Shown in pieces: positions 53,770 through 63,949 of a DNA stretch of 64,000 bases. The stretch comes from Prochlorococcus sp. AG-402-I23 (GTDB lineage Bacteria > Cyanobacteriota > Cyanobacteriia > PCC-6307 > Cyanobiaceae): the NCBI GenBank assembly GCA_003216915.1, contig QCIB01000008.1:1-64000 (forward strand), read 5' to 3'. Position 1 is the first letter of the stretch. Each line of letters opens with the position of its first letter. The position numbers and the translations under genes were made by a program. Under the pieces are notes generated by a model, which saw only the letters and a program-made list of their open reading frames with translations, searched no databases and was not told the origin of the DNA.

Positions 53770-54906
53770 ATGGATCTTTCAAAAAAATTTGAAGAACTAA
53801 TCATAAAACAGCTAGAGAGTTTTGGTTGCTCAATGGGCGTGACTAATTTAGTTATGTATCTTGCTTCAGCTAAGCAAGGAACTAAAGCATCTTTTGAAAT
53901 GATTGGTCAATGGCCACAAATTGATAGGCTACTGACATCAATAGAAGATGATCCTTCATTAAAAGTTTCATCGCCTAATAGAAGATGGTATCCGCTTCAA
54001 GAAAACGATATTCTACTTGGTGTCCTTAGGGTAGAAACTGATTTGAAAGGGGGGAATTGGCCAGTATCGCTTGATTCTAGATTAAAAGCGCTTTCAATAT
54101 CTTTAGCTAAATGCGTCTCTATCGAATTAGAACGTCAAAATAAAAATGAAGAAATCAATTATTTAAAAAATCAGGTGAATGTTATTATCCATCAACTAAG
54201 GAATCCTTTGGCTGCCATAAGGACCTATGCAAAATTACTAATAAAAAGACTTGGTTCAGATGATGATTCTATTGAAATAGTCGAACGCATGATAATAGAG
54301 CAAAAACAAATTAATCAATATATGGATGCTTTTGCGCAATTAAATTCACCTATTCAACTGCCTCTAGAAATTGGAGAGGAAAGATTATTGTTACCACCAA
54401 ATTTAGATAATAAAAAGGTAATAACTGTTCAGAGTTTATTGAGACCAATATTAGAAAGGGGTAAAGCTAATGCGGACTTAGAGAATAGAGATTGGACGGA
54501 ACCTTCTCTTTGGCCAGATTGGACTATATCTCCATTGAAGGCAAAATATGCTGTAGTTGCCGAAATTGTGGCCAATTTATTAGAAAATGCTTTTAAATAT
54601 GCTCAAAAAGATTCTGAAATCGGACTCGCAATTACGACTAATGGACTTTGTATATTTGATGATGGTAAAAAAATAATCAAAAATGAAAACGAGAAAATTT
54701 TTGAAAAAGGTTTTAGAGGATCTGCCGCTAAGAAGAAGGATGGCACTGGTGTTGGACTTTTTTTGGCGAGGAAATTAGCAAAACAAATTGGAGGAGATTT
54801 GAGACTGCTAGAAAATAACTCGATTGATAATACTGAGAAATTAAAAAATCTTAAGAATAAAAATATTTTCTATTTAGAACTACCTATAAAAGAATTGCAT
54901 GCATAA
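53770..54906 (+). CDS. Sensor histidine kinase, no response regulator encoded alongside
   Basis: H-box VIIHQLRNPLAAIRTYAKLL; N-box IVANLLENAFKYA; G-box DGTGVGLFLARKLAKQIGG; no TM segment; GAF/DICT-like N-terminus. Confidence 0.9.
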   Translation: MDLSKKFEELIIKQLESFGCSMGVTNLVMYLASAKQGTKASFEMIGQWPQIDRLLTSIEDDPSLKVSSPNRRWYPLQENDILLGVLRVETDLKGGNWPVSLDSRLKALSISLAKCVSIELERQNKNEEINYLKNQVNVIIHQLRNPLAAIRTYAKLLIKRLGSDDDSIEIVERMIIEQKQINQYMDAFAQLNSPIQLPLEIGEERLLLPPNLDNKKVITVQSLLRPILERGKANADLENRDWTEPSLWPDWTISPLKAKYAVVAEIVANLLENAFKYAQKDSEIGLAITTNGLCIFDDGKKIIKNENEKIFEKGFRGSAAKKKDGTGVGLFLARKLAKQIGGDLRLLENNSIDNTEKLKNLKNKNIFYLELPIKELHA

Positions 54907-55663
54907 ATAACATAGCAGTTTCAACTAGTACAATACTTGCACCGCAGGCATCTCCATTGAAGCCTCCAATTTTATTACCCAATATGTTTGGGATAGAATA
55001 GCTTAGAAAAATACCAATCAAAGTAAGAATTAAAAATTTAATTAATATTGCTTGGGATGTAATTGAAACTAATTGGTATGCAATGAAAATTAAAAGGAAG
55101 ATGATGGAGATCAAAGATTCTTTTTTAAATCCATTCCAAAACTTTTTGTGACTAACATTTTTTTTCTTATAACTCATATATTTAAACTTTTCTATAAAAA
55201 ATAAATTTGAAAATCTTCCCCAAAATAAGCATATAGGTAGAACAAAAATCATTAGGTTTTGAATTTTAAGTATGCAAGCAATTTGAATTAAAGTTATAAA
55301 AACTAAAGCTTGCACGCCAAAGGACCCAACTTTACTATCTTTCATGGCTTTTAAACGTTTCTTTTTACCCGCAAAAATACCGTCGAAAGTATCCATTAAG
55401 CCATCAAGATGTAGACCACCAGTAATTAAATATCCTGAAGCCAAACAAATTAATGCAGATGCATAAATTGACCAAGAGTTTGTTCTTAAAAAAAGAAAAA
55501 TATAACTCTGTATTGCTCCAATAAAAAATCCTAAAGGCGGGGCAAATTGTGCAATATTTTTAAATTCAGGATTAATTAAAGGTATCTTTGGAAATGTCGT
55601 ATAGAAAATCCAAGATCCTGCAAAATTTTTTATTAAATATTTTTTGATGAGATAAAAATAGAT
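54884..55663 (-). CDS. cobS: Cobalamin synthase (adenosylcobinamide-GDP ribazoletransferase); start codon unresolved
   Basis: GGLHLDGLMDTFDGIFAG, IGGFNGDACGASIVLVETAML; listed ORF start (TTG 55444) is internal, frame extends upstream with YLIKNFAGSWIFYTTFPKIPLINPEFKNIAQFAPPLGFFIGAIQSYIFLFLRTNSW. Confidence 0.85.
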   Translation of the reverse strand: MYFYLIKKYLIKNFAGSWIFYTTFPKIPLINPEFKNIAQFAPPLGFFIGAIQSYIFLFLRTNSWSIYASALICLASGYLITGGLHLDGLMDTFDGIFAGKKKRLKAMKDSKVGSFGVQALVFITLIQIACILKIQNLMIFVLPICLFWGRFSNLFFIEKFKYMSYKKKNVSHKKFWNGFKKESLISIIFLLIFIAYQLVSITSQAILIKFLILTLIGIFLSYSIPNILGNKIGGFNGDACGASIVLVETAMLFMHAILL

Positions 55664-55723
55664 TCAATATTAAATATATAGGGTAGATTAATGAAAAAGG
55701 ATCAAAAAACTTTATAAATTATC

Positions 55724-56842
55724 GTGTTTGAATTTGAAATTACATCTAATTGCAGTAATACAAGGGCAAGAACTGGTATATTTCATACACCAAATGGTCA
55801 GGTAAACACACCAAAATTTATGCCTGTGGGTACTTTGGCAACGGTTAAAGGAATTTCATCTAAGCAGTTAACCTCTACAGGATCAGAAATGATTCTCTCA
55901 AATACCTTTCATCTTCATTTACAACCTGGAGAAAAACTAGTTAAAGAATCAGGCGGAATACATAAGTTCATGAATTGGCCTAAGCCTATTCTTACTGATT
56001 CAGGAGGATATCAAGTTTTTAGTTTGGCCAAATTAAATAATATTTCTGATGAAGGAGTGGAATTTAAAAATCCAAGAGATGGTAGTCATTTATTTTTATC
56101 ACCTGAAAAAGTAATACAGATTCAAATGGATCTTGGATCGGATGTTGCGATGGCTTTTGATCATTGTCCTCCGCATACAGCTAACGAAAATGATATTGAG
56201 GAATCTCTACAAAGAACTCATTCATGGTTGCAAAAATGTGTTGAGACCCATCAGAAATCTAATCAAGCATTATTCGGTATAGTACAAGGTGGTAAGTATC
56301 CGAGATTGAGAGAATATAGCGCAAAATATATAAGTTCTTTTGATCTGCCTGGAATAGCAGTGGGAGGTGTAAGTGTTGGCGAGGCAGTCGAAGAAATACA
56401 TAGTGTAATTAATTACGTCCCGAAATTCTTACCAATAAATAAACCAAGATATTTAATGGGAATTGGCTCTTTAAGAGAAATTTCTTTAGCTGTTGCAAAT
56501 GGATTCGATATATTTGACTGTGTTTTGCCTACAAGACTAGGAAGACATGGGACTGCATTTTTTAATGATGAAAGATTGAATTTGCGAAATGCTCGATTTA
56601 AAAATGACTTTTCTCCAATTGATAAAACTTGTAAATGCGAGACTTGTAAATCCTATTCTCGAGCATATTTGCATCATCTAATTAGAAATGATGAAATATT
56701 AGGCCTAACCCTCATAAGTTTGCATAATATTGCTCACTTATTAAGATTTACTAATGCAATTTCTACTGCAATTAGAGATAATTGTTTTACAAATGATTTC
56801 GCTCCTTGGAAAACATCCTCTATTGCCCACTATACGTGGTAA
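55724..56842 (+). CDS. tgt: tRNA-guanine transglycosylase (queuine)
   Basis: [78 protein letters not shown] start. Confidence 0.97.
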   Translation: MFEFEITSNCSNTRARTGIFHTPNGQVNTPKFMPVGTLATVKGISSKQLTSTGSEMILSNTFHLHLQPGEKLVKESGGIHKFMNWPKPILTDSGGYQVFSLAKLNNISDEGVEFKNPRDGSHLFLSPEKVIQIQMDLGSDVAMAFDHCPPHTANENDIEESLQRTHSWLQKCVETHQKSNQALFGIVQGGKYPRLREYSAKYISSFDLPGIAVGGVSVGEAVEEIHSVINYVPKFLPINKPRYLMGIGSLREISLAVANGFDIFDCVLPTRLGRHGTAFFNDERLNLRNARFKNDFSPIDKTCKCETCKSYSRAYLHHLIRNDEILGLTLISLHNIAHLLRFTNAISTAIRDNCFTNDFAPWKTSSIAHYTW

Positions 56843-56876
56843 CGTCTTATCATAATTAATTAAATTATCAAAAAAG

Positions 56877-57017
56877 GTGCTCATTCTATTTAATACATTC
56901 GCTGAATTGCCCGAGGCTTACAAGGCCTTTGCTCCAACTGTTGATGTTCTTCCACTTATTCCTTTATTTTTCTTTTTATTGGTATTTGTTTGGCAAGCTG
57001 CAGTTGGATTTAAATAA
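56877..57017 (+). CDS. psbK: Photosystem II protein K (46 aa), GTG start
   Basis: [46 protein letters not shown]; absent from supplied ORF track. Confidence 0.95.
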
Positions 57018-57043
57018 AATTCTTTTAGTTTAGATTGTTTTTA

Positions 57044-58048
57044 TTAGAAGGGATTTTCAAGTAAAATTGCATCTCCAGAATTATCTACAGCACTCTCTAT
57101 AAAATCAGCAATTTTTAGTGCTCTTGAGGCTTGCTCACCATCTACCTCAGGTATTTCTTTACCCTGTACGCATTTCAGAAAATGCTCCAGTTCTGCATAA
57201 AGAGGTTCAATGGAGGTTGTGCTAACTTCTTCGACATATCCATCATTTCTATAAACTAATTCTCCATGCTCTGCTGTGTATGATTCATGAGACTTTCGAT
57301 GGATTTGTAAAGAGTGATTTAAGAAATCAGTTTCTACTAGGCCATTTTGGCAGTGAGCACTTAAATTTCTAATTTTTTTGTGACTCATTTTGCTTGCAGT
57401 TAGGCTTGCAATAACATTATTTTTAAAAACTAAAGTAGCATTGACATAATCTATTAATCCTTCGCTATTTCTTCCTCCAACTGCGGCTAATTTTTGTATT
57501 TTTGAGTTTACAAGCTCCAAAATAAGATCAATGTCATGAATCATTAAATCCATTACTACAGATACATCATTTGCTCTGTCTGCATGAGGACTGTGTCTCC
57601 TTGCTTCTAAAACAACAATTTCTTCATTATTTACTATTTTATTTAATTCTCTAAAAGCAGGATTAAATCTTTCAATATGCCCAACTTGTAATAGACAGTT
57701 ACTTGCATTAGCGGCCTCTATTAAAGATTTTGCTTCCAACTCGTTTGCTGCAATTGGTTTTTCAATGAGAACGTTAGCACCTCCCTTGAGACAATCTAGT
57801 CCTACTTTGTGATGAAGAAGTGTTGGGACAGCAATACATATTGCATCAACTTTTGGAATTAAGTCTTTATAATTTTTGAACCATTCACATTGAAATTGGT
57901 CAATAGCTAATTTGCCTCTCTCTTCATTTGGATCTGCGACTCCAATGAGATTTGCATCTTTGAGTAAACTTAGGACTCGAGCATGATGCCAGCCCATATT
58001 CCCTATACCTATGACTCCAACCTTTACGGGTGATGAGGTTGGTTGCAT
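57044..58048 (-). CDS. Gfo/Idh/MocA family oxidoreductase
   Basis: VGVIGIGNMGWHHARVLSLLKDANLIGVADPNEER; IEKPIAANELEAKSLI. Confidence 0.93.
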   Translation of the reverse strand: MQPTSSPVKVGVIGIGNMGWHHARVLSLLKDANLIGVADPNEERGKLAIDQFQCEWFKNYKDLIPKVDAICIAVPTLLHHKVGLDCLKGGANVLIEKPIAANELEAKSLIEAANASNCLLQVGHIERFNPAFRELNKIVNNEEIVVLEARRHSPHADRANDVSVVMDLMIHDIDLILELVNSKIQKLAAVGGRNSEGLIDYVNATLVFKNNVIASLTASKMSHKKIRNLSAHCQNGLVETDFLNHSLQIHRKSHESYTAEHGELVYRNDGYVEEVSTTSIEPLYAELEHFLKCVQGKEIPEVDGEQASRALKIADFIESAVDNSGDAILLENPF

Positions 58049-58098
58049 AATTTCAAATCCATATGTTTATTATCATTATCCTCTATGGGGAGTTAAAT

Positions 58099-59367
58099 TT
58101 AGCTTTTGGGAAAGATTATTTTAACACGATCAATTTTTGGACCTGACATAGAAATAACTTCAAATTTAATGTTATTAAAATCTAAAACGTCGCCAATTTT
58201 TGGAACCATTTGAAATTTTTCTAACATAAATCCAGCAAGGGTATGATAATCAGTACCTTCTGGAATAGAACATCCTAACTTTTTATTGATTTCAATAATT
58301 TCTGATTTTCCAGCTATTGACCATTTTTTAGAGAAATTATCCAGCATTCTCATGTCAGAATAAATTCTATTATTAAGCATTTCCTCTCCAACTATTTCGC
58401 CATTTAGATCAGCTGCAGTTATAAGTCCCTCTGTTCCACCGTGTTCATCAACTACTAGTAAGAACGGATTGTAGTCTCTTACTATTGGAAATATTTCTGC
58501 TAATGAACATGTTTCTATTATTTTTGTTACCGGTAAAAGGAATGGCTCTAATAATGTATCGGCTTCCATTTCACCTTTTGATATTGGCTTCGCTAGATAA
58601 CGCAAATCTAATACACCTAATACATCATCCAAAGACTCACCTATCACAAAGAAGCGAGCATGTCGAGTTTTATCTACTTGTTTCATAAGTTCTGAAAAGG
58701 TTATATTTTTTGGCAAAGTTACCATTTCAGATCTTGGAATCATCACTTCTTTAACCTGTGTATCTTTTAAAGCAAAAACTCCTTCAAGAATATTCTTCTC
58801 ATCTGGTTTTAAACCTGTTACGTTATCTGTTTCTATAAGAGTTTCTAATTCTCCAGCAGATAAACCCGAGTTTAAAGAATCCCATTTGTTATTTAAATTG
58901 AATAAGCCTAAACAGGCGCTAGCAAAGAATTCTATTGTTTTCACTATAGGATTCATAGCTTTTCTTACGGCATCGAATATTGTGGTTAGCCTTAATGCAG
59001 CAGATTCTGGATTATTAATTACTAAAGCTTTTGGAATTAGTCCAGAAACAAGAGTAACAACTAAAACAACAAATAAAAATAATATAAGATCGTAAAATCT
59101 ATTTGATAAAATATTGCTTTCCCAATAATCATTAGCAAGGTTATTGCTGAGCCATCCAATTGCAATTAATGAAATTGTTACTCCAAATTGAGAAGCAATT
59201 AATGAAGATCTAAAGCGTTTTTGAATTTTTAAAATTGAAAATGCACCTTTCTTTTTTTCTTCTATTAACCTTAAAACTTTACTTGGCCTTATTAATAAAA
59301 AAGAGAGTTCACTCGCTGCAAAAAAAGCTGGTAAAAATAAAAGAAATAAAAGTAGAGTTATTTTCAT
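58099..59367 (-). CDS. CNNM/TlyC-type DUF21 plus CBS domain transporter-like protein
   Basis: DUF21 TM domain (FAASELSFLLIRPSKVLRLIEEKKKGA), VKEVMIPRSEMVTLP, CBS pair with LVVDEHGGTEGLITAADLNGEIVGE, CorC-type C-terminus. Confidence 0.92.
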   Translation of the reverse strand: MKITLLLFLLFLPAFFAASELSFLLIRPSKVLRLIEEKKKGAFSILKIQKRFRSSLIASQFGVTISLIAIGWLSNNLANDYWESNILSNRFYDLILFLFVVLVVTLVSGLIPKALVINNPESAALRLTTIFDAVRKAMNPIVKTIEFFASACLGLFNLNNKWDSLNSGLSAGELETLIETDNVTGLKPDEKNILEGVFALKDTQVKEVMIPRSEMVTLPKNITFSELMKQVDKTRHARFFVIGESLDDVLGVLDLRYLAKPISKGEMEADTLLEPFLLPVTKIIETCSLAEIFPIVRDYNPFLLVVDEHGGTEGLITAADLNGEIVGEEMLNNRIYSDMRMLDNFSKKWSIAGKSEIIEINKKLGCSIPEGTDYHTLAGFMLEKFQMVPKIGDVLDFNNIKFEVISMSGPKIDRVKIIFPKS

Positions 59368-59384
59368 TCAATGACAAATGAAGA

Positions 59385-59457
59385 ATGGGGGTGGCGAGGA
59401 TCGAACTCGCCTTAGCCAAATTATGAGTTTGGTGCATTCACCAGATTGCTACACCCC
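59385..59457 (-). tRNA. tRNA with CAU anticodon, probably elongator tRNA-Met
   Basis: GGGGGTGTAGCAATCTGGTGAATGCACCAAACTCATAATTTGGCTAAGGCGAGTTCGATCCTCGCCACCCCCA cloverleaf; no encoded CCA. Confidence 0.9.
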
Positions 59458-59600
59458 CTTAGGGAATTTATGTAATTTTAATTACATTGAATTTCAATAT
59501 ACAATATAAAAATAATATTTCAAAAAACACCTCATTAGGAAGTTTTTGTGAGATTTCTTTTTTTTCTTCTAATCTTTAAATATAAATTTAACTTTTACTA

Positions 59601-60161
59601 ATGGGCAAATTTTCGGATAAGTATGATTTAAATAAAGCAAAATTGTTAAAACAGTTAATTGAAAAATCCTACAAGAAAGGGAACTTCACTTTATCTTCAG
59701 GAAAAAAAAGCAGTCATTACTTGAACTGTAAACCAGTTTCATTAAATGGCGAAGGCTTAAACTTAATAAGTGAATTATTTTTAGATTTAAAGGACTCAAG
59801 GTCAAAAGCTGTAGCAGGATTGACATTAGGTGCAGACCCTATAGTAAGTGGATTAATTGTAAAAGCAGCTTTGAATGGGCTAGACCTTAATGGTTTAATA
59901 ATTAGGAAAGAAATCAAAAAATACGGTACCAAAGCTGGAATAGAGGGCCCTATATTAGAAGAAGGAACTTTGGTAACTGTCTTAGAGGATGTGGTTACAA
60001 CTGCTGGTTCAGTAATAAAAGCTATAAAAAAATTACGAGAAAATAATTATGTTGTTGAGGAAGTTTTGTCTATAGTTGATAGGCAAGAAGGGGGATTAGA
60101 AGCCCTTGAAGATGAAAATGTTAAATTAAAGAGTCTTTTTACAATAAAAGACTTTTTATAA
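59601..60161 (+). CDS. pyrE: Orotate phosphoribosyltransferase
   Basis: [43 protein letters not shown] motif. Confidence 0.95.
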   Translation: MGKFSDKYDLNKAKLLKQLIEKSYKKGNFTLSSGKKSSHYLNCKPVSLNGEGLNLISELFLDLKDSRSKAVAGLTLGADPIVSGLIVKAALNGLDLNGLIIRKEIKKYGTKAGIEGPILEEGTLVTVLEDVVTTAGSVIKAIKKLRENNYVVEEVLSIVDRQEGGLEALEDENVKLKSLFTIKDFL

Positions 60162-60171
60162 TTATTTCAAA

Positions 60172-61008
60172 ATGCAAGATAAAAAAAAAAAGTTTTGGCT
60201 TGAAAAATTTGATTGTTTTTCAATTACTGGAAAAGATGCCAGAAAATTTTTGAATGGAATAACAACTGGTAATATTCTTAATTCAGAAAATAAAGTTATC
60301 AAAACTTGTTGGTTAACTCCAAATGGAGTTCTAAGGTCATTAATTGAAATTATTTTTTTAGAAAGAAGCTTAGAAGTAATTATCTTGGAGGGTAACATAA
60401 ATGAAATAATTGATTACTTTAATCAAATTATTTTTCCAGCGGACGATGTACTTCTGAGTGAACCTTCCTTGATAAATAGAATTCAGGAAATTGATGAATC
60501 TAGTTCATGGAGAACTTACCAGCCTATTTTCTTCAAAACAGAAGATAAAGAATTTGAAATATATAAAAATAAACTAAATTTACTAAATCCCAATGATTTA
60601 AAACTTTGGAAGATTAATCAGGCAATACCCTCATTAGAGATGGAAATAAACGGAAAAAATAATCCTCTTGAGCTTGGATTACAAGATCTTATAGATTTTA
60701 ATAAAGGTTGTTATTTAGGACAAGAAACAATATCAAAAATAAAAAATGTTTCTTCTTTAAAACAGGAAATAAGAATTTGGAAATCAATTGAATCTAATTT
60801 CAATTTAGACTTAGAAGATAAAAATTTATATACAAATTCTGCCAAGGATATTTCTGTAGGTAAAATCACTAGTTTTTTTAAATCAGATTTTCAAATAAAA
60901 GGTTTAGCTATGATAAAAAGAAAATATTTAGAGGAAGAAAGTTATTTTTTTTCAGAAATTTTTGGAAAAATTATTATAAATAAATCTGTAGGATCAATTT
61001 TTCTTTAA
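60172..61008 (+). CDS. ygfZ: YgfZ/GcvT-family folate-binding protein
   Basis: FDCFSITGKDARKFLNGITTGNI, DLIDFNKGCYLGQETISKI (KGCY-QE motif). Confidence 0.87.
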   Translation: MQDKKKKFWLEKFDCFSITGKDARKFLNGITTGNILNSENKVIKTCWLTPNGVLRSLIEIIFLERSLEVIILEGNINEIIDYFNQIIFPADDVLLSEPSLINRIQEIDESSSWRTYQPIFFKTEDKEFEIYKNKLNLLNPNDLKLWKINQAIPSLEMEINGKNNPLELGLQDLIDFNKGCYLGQETISKIKNVSSLKQEIRIWKSIESNFNLDLEDKNLYTNSAKDISVGKITSFFKSDFQIKGLAMIKRKYLEEESYFFSEIFGKIIINKSVGSIFL

Positions 61009-62412
61009 TCGATTTTTGATTAAATATTCTGCAATATGTAGAGTAGCAAAACAATCATCTTTGTTATATTGGATAATTTTCTTTAAAAATATTTGGTTTT
61101 CTGTAATTTGATATTGAATCCACCAATAAAGTGCTTTAGAGCCACTTACATTTTTCTGCGCCCATTCAAATCCAAGCCAATTAGAAACATTTTTTAAGCC
61201 ATATTTTTTTAGTGGTAATATCCAAGACTTTCTTATTAAGGTATGTAAGTCAATAAATCTGGAGGAAAGTGAATCAATTTCTTCAAAACTAAAATTTAGT
61301 TCTTTAGCAATATTAATTATTGATATTTTTTCAGTTTCTCCGTAATGCAAAACTGGCCATTCCTTGCGTGAAAAAAGTATTTCAATAATTTGCCTGTAAG
61401 ATTCTTCTTTATTGTTTTTAAGATTTAAGATTGGTTCATAAATAAGATCTTCTTTTTTTATAGACAAATTATTTACTTTTAAAAATCCATATAAAAAATC
61501 ATGCTTTTCATCTGGATTTGACTCAATATCAAATATATAAAATCCCGAACATATTTTTTCTAATAAATCTTCCGTATTATTTTTATTAGAAATGAAATAT
61601 GGTTCTCCAGAGATATATGCTTGTGCTTGCTTTACAAATATGGATGCTTTTTCATACTTCTGATCTTTGAATTTAGATAATTTCTCTCCAAGTTGTTTTT
61701 CGCTGTACGAAGCTAATGTTTGGGTATTAGTTATTCCATTTGCTTTGAGTAAAGAGGCCGTTTTGGACCCTATTCCATCTATATCTGTTAGATATCCATT
61801 TTCTTTTGCTTCTTTGTCACAAAATTTTTGCCAGGAACAAATAGTACATTTTTTTCTATCTTGAGTTATTTCTGGTATAGATCCCTCTAAGCATTCATTC
61901 AAATTTAATAAAACATTTAAAACTTTTTTTCTTAATTTTTTATTTAAATAAAATTCTTCAACTTTAACTTTTTTATAAAAAGTTGAAATTACTAATCCTT
62001 TCTCAATTTTAGATTCTTGAAAAGTTTCCAAAAGCATAGAACAAAAAGCTAAGTCGAATAAATGTTCTTTAGTTGTTTTGTGGCCTAACTTATAAACAGC
62101 AGGTAAATATTTATATTGTCCCCATTTACTTTTACCTTTAGTCTTTAAAAGTAATTGTGGAAGTATCTCTGCGTTTATATTTTGGAAAAGATTTCCTTTG
62201 ATTTTTAATCCAATTACCCCTTGATAACCATTTTCACAGGCTTTTAATCCTGTATATATTTCACCATTACAAAATTCAGAGAAAATTTGAAACTGATTAA
62301 TTTTATCTATAGCTTTATGGGGAGACCAAACTTCATAAGATTTTTTACCCTTGAAATCGAGCCATGCTTTTCTTTTGCATCTTGTAAAACTTTTTAAATG
62401 AAGAGAATTCAA
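60994..62412 (-). CDS. TM0106-family RecB-like putative nuclease (Cas4-like Cys residues, HhH, RNase H-like C-terminus)
   Basis: FTRCKRKAWLDFKG..., CTICSWQKFCDKEAKE, LTDIDGIGSKTASLLKANGI, FYIFDIESNPDEKHDFLYGF. Confidence 0.82.
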   Translation of the reverse strand: MNSLHLKSFTRCKRKAWLDFKGKKSYEVWSPHKAIDKINQFQIFSEFCNGEIYTGLKACENGYQGVIGLKIKGNLFQNINAEILPQLLLKTKGKSKWGQYKYLPAVYKLGHKTTKEHLFDLAFCSMLLETFQESKIEKGLVISTFYKKVKVEEFYLNKKLRKKVLNVLLNLNECLEGSIPEITQDRKKCTICSWQKFCDKEAKENGYLTDIDGIGSKTASLLKANGITNTQTLASYSEKQLGEKLSKFKDQKYEKASIFVKQAQAYISGEPYFISNKNNTEDLLEKICSGFYIFDIESNPDEKHDFLYGFLKVNNLSIKKEDLIYEPILNLKNNKEESYRQIIEILFSRKEWPVLHYGETEKISIINIAKELNFSFEEIDSLSSRFIDLHTLIRKSWILPLKKYGLKNVSNWLGFEWAQKNVSGSKALYWWIQYQITENQIFLKKIIQYNKDDCFATLHIAEYLIKNRLKKN

Positions 62413-62492
62413 ATTATTTTTTAAGAGCAGTTTTAAAATTTACTCATATAAATTAGTATAGATAATTAAAAGAAATAAAGGAAATTTGAAAT

Positions 62493-63947
62493 TTGACAGC
62501 TGATAAATTAGATAAGATAAAATTTGGAACTGATGGTTGGAGAGGAATTATTGGTTTTGACTTTAACCTGTCCAATCTTTCAAGAGTTGTTGTCGCTGCA
62601 TGTCAGGAGTTGCATTATAAATACTATAAAGAAGTTAATTCAAAGAAAATTATTATTGGATATGATCGTAGATTTATGGCTTGTGAATTCGCAAAGCAAA
62701 TAGTGCCTTTTGTAAGAGGATGTGGTTTCGAACCGATCTTATCTAATAGCTTTGTTACAACACCCTCTTGTAGTTTCTATGCCAAAGAAGTAGGTTGTCT
62801 CGGAGCGTTAGTAATTACAGCAAGTCATAATCCATATAATTGGCTAGGTCTGAAAATAAAGAGCTTTAATGGATGTTCTGTTGACGAATCTTTTACAAGT
62901 GAAGTTGAAAAAAGATTAATGCTTGGAAATTCAATTGAAAAAATAGATGGAAGTAATCAATTGGTAGATATTAAGAAATTTCATTTAGATAAAATTAAAT
63001 CCCTTTTTGATATTGACTATATTTCCAAGAGATTAAAAAAAATGAAATTGAGAATTTTTGTAGATTCTATGCATGGTTCAGCTGCAAATTGTATGGCAGA
63101 GATTTTTGCTTCTAATGATTTAGAAGTTATTTCAGAAATCAGGAAAGATGCTGATCCTTTTTTTGGAGGAAAACCTCCTGAACCTCTTTTGAATTATGCA
63201 GATGAACTAAAACAAATACTAATGAAAAATTCAACAAATGAAGTGAAAACTTTAGGAATTATATTTGATGGTGATGGTGATAGAATTGCTGCAATTGATG
63301 AAAAAGGAAGATACTCTAGTACTCAAGATTTACTCCCATACTTTATTAGCTATTTGGGCGAAATTAAAAATAATTCTTATCCAGTTTTAAAGACTGTTAG
63401 TGGTTCAGATATTATTAAAAATATATCAGAGAGTCAAAATAGAGATGTTTTTGAACTTCCAGTTGGCTTTAAATATATTGCTGAAAAAATGATTAAAGAA
63501 AAAATATTTATTGGAGGAGAAGAATCTGGAGGAGTTGGTTTTGGTGACTTTATGCCTGAAAGAGATGCTCTATATGCAGCGATGGTTTTATTAAATGGAA
63601 TTGCTGAAAAATCTCAATATTTATACAAAACCTTAGATGAAATTCAAGAAGATTTTGGGCCAAGTTTTTATAAAAGAATTGATATTAAATTTCCAAATCA
63701 GTCAGAAAAAAATAACGTAAAAGAATTTATCATAGATAATATTCCTGATAATATTAATAATCACAAGTTAAAAAGTATCTCAAAGATCGATGGAATAAAG
63801 TTGAGAATTGATAAAAATTTTTGGCTTCTTTTTAGGTTTTCAGGAACGGAACCTCTTTTAAGGTTATATTGTGAAGCACCAAAAGAATCTTATCTAATTG
63901 AGGTATTAGAGTGGGGTCAAGAATTTATAAATTTGGCAGGAAAATAA
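62493..63947 (+). CDS. Phosphoglucomutase/phosphomannomutase family protein
   Basis: KFGTDGWRGIIGFDF, VITASHNPYNWLGLKIKS, IFDGDGDRIAAID, RFSGTEPLLRLYCEA; TTG start. Confidence 0.94.
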   Translation: MTADKLDKIKFGTDGWRGIIGFDFNLSNLSRVVVAACQELHYKYYKEVNSKKIIIGYDRRFMACEFAKQIVPFVRGCGFEPILSNSFVTTPSCSFYAKEVGCLGALVITASHNPYNWLGLKIKSFNGCSVDESFTSEVEKRLMLGNSIEKIDGSNQLVDIKKFHLDKIKSLFDIDYISKRLKKMKLRIFVDSMHGSAANCMAEIFASNDLEVISEIRKDADPFFGGKPPEPLLNYADELKQILMKNSTNEVKTLGIIFDGDGDRIAAIDEKGRYSSTQDLLPYFISYLGEIKNNSYPVLKTVSGSDIIKNISESQNRDVFELPVGFKYIAEKMIKEKIFIGGEESGGVGFGDFMPERDALYAAMVLLNGIAEKSQYLYKTLDEIQEDFGPSFYKRIDIKFPNQSEKNNVKEFIIDNIPDNINNHKLKSISKIDGIKLRIDKNFWLLFRFSGTEPLLRLYCEAPKESYLIEVLEWGQEFINLAGK

Positions 63948-63949
63948 GG

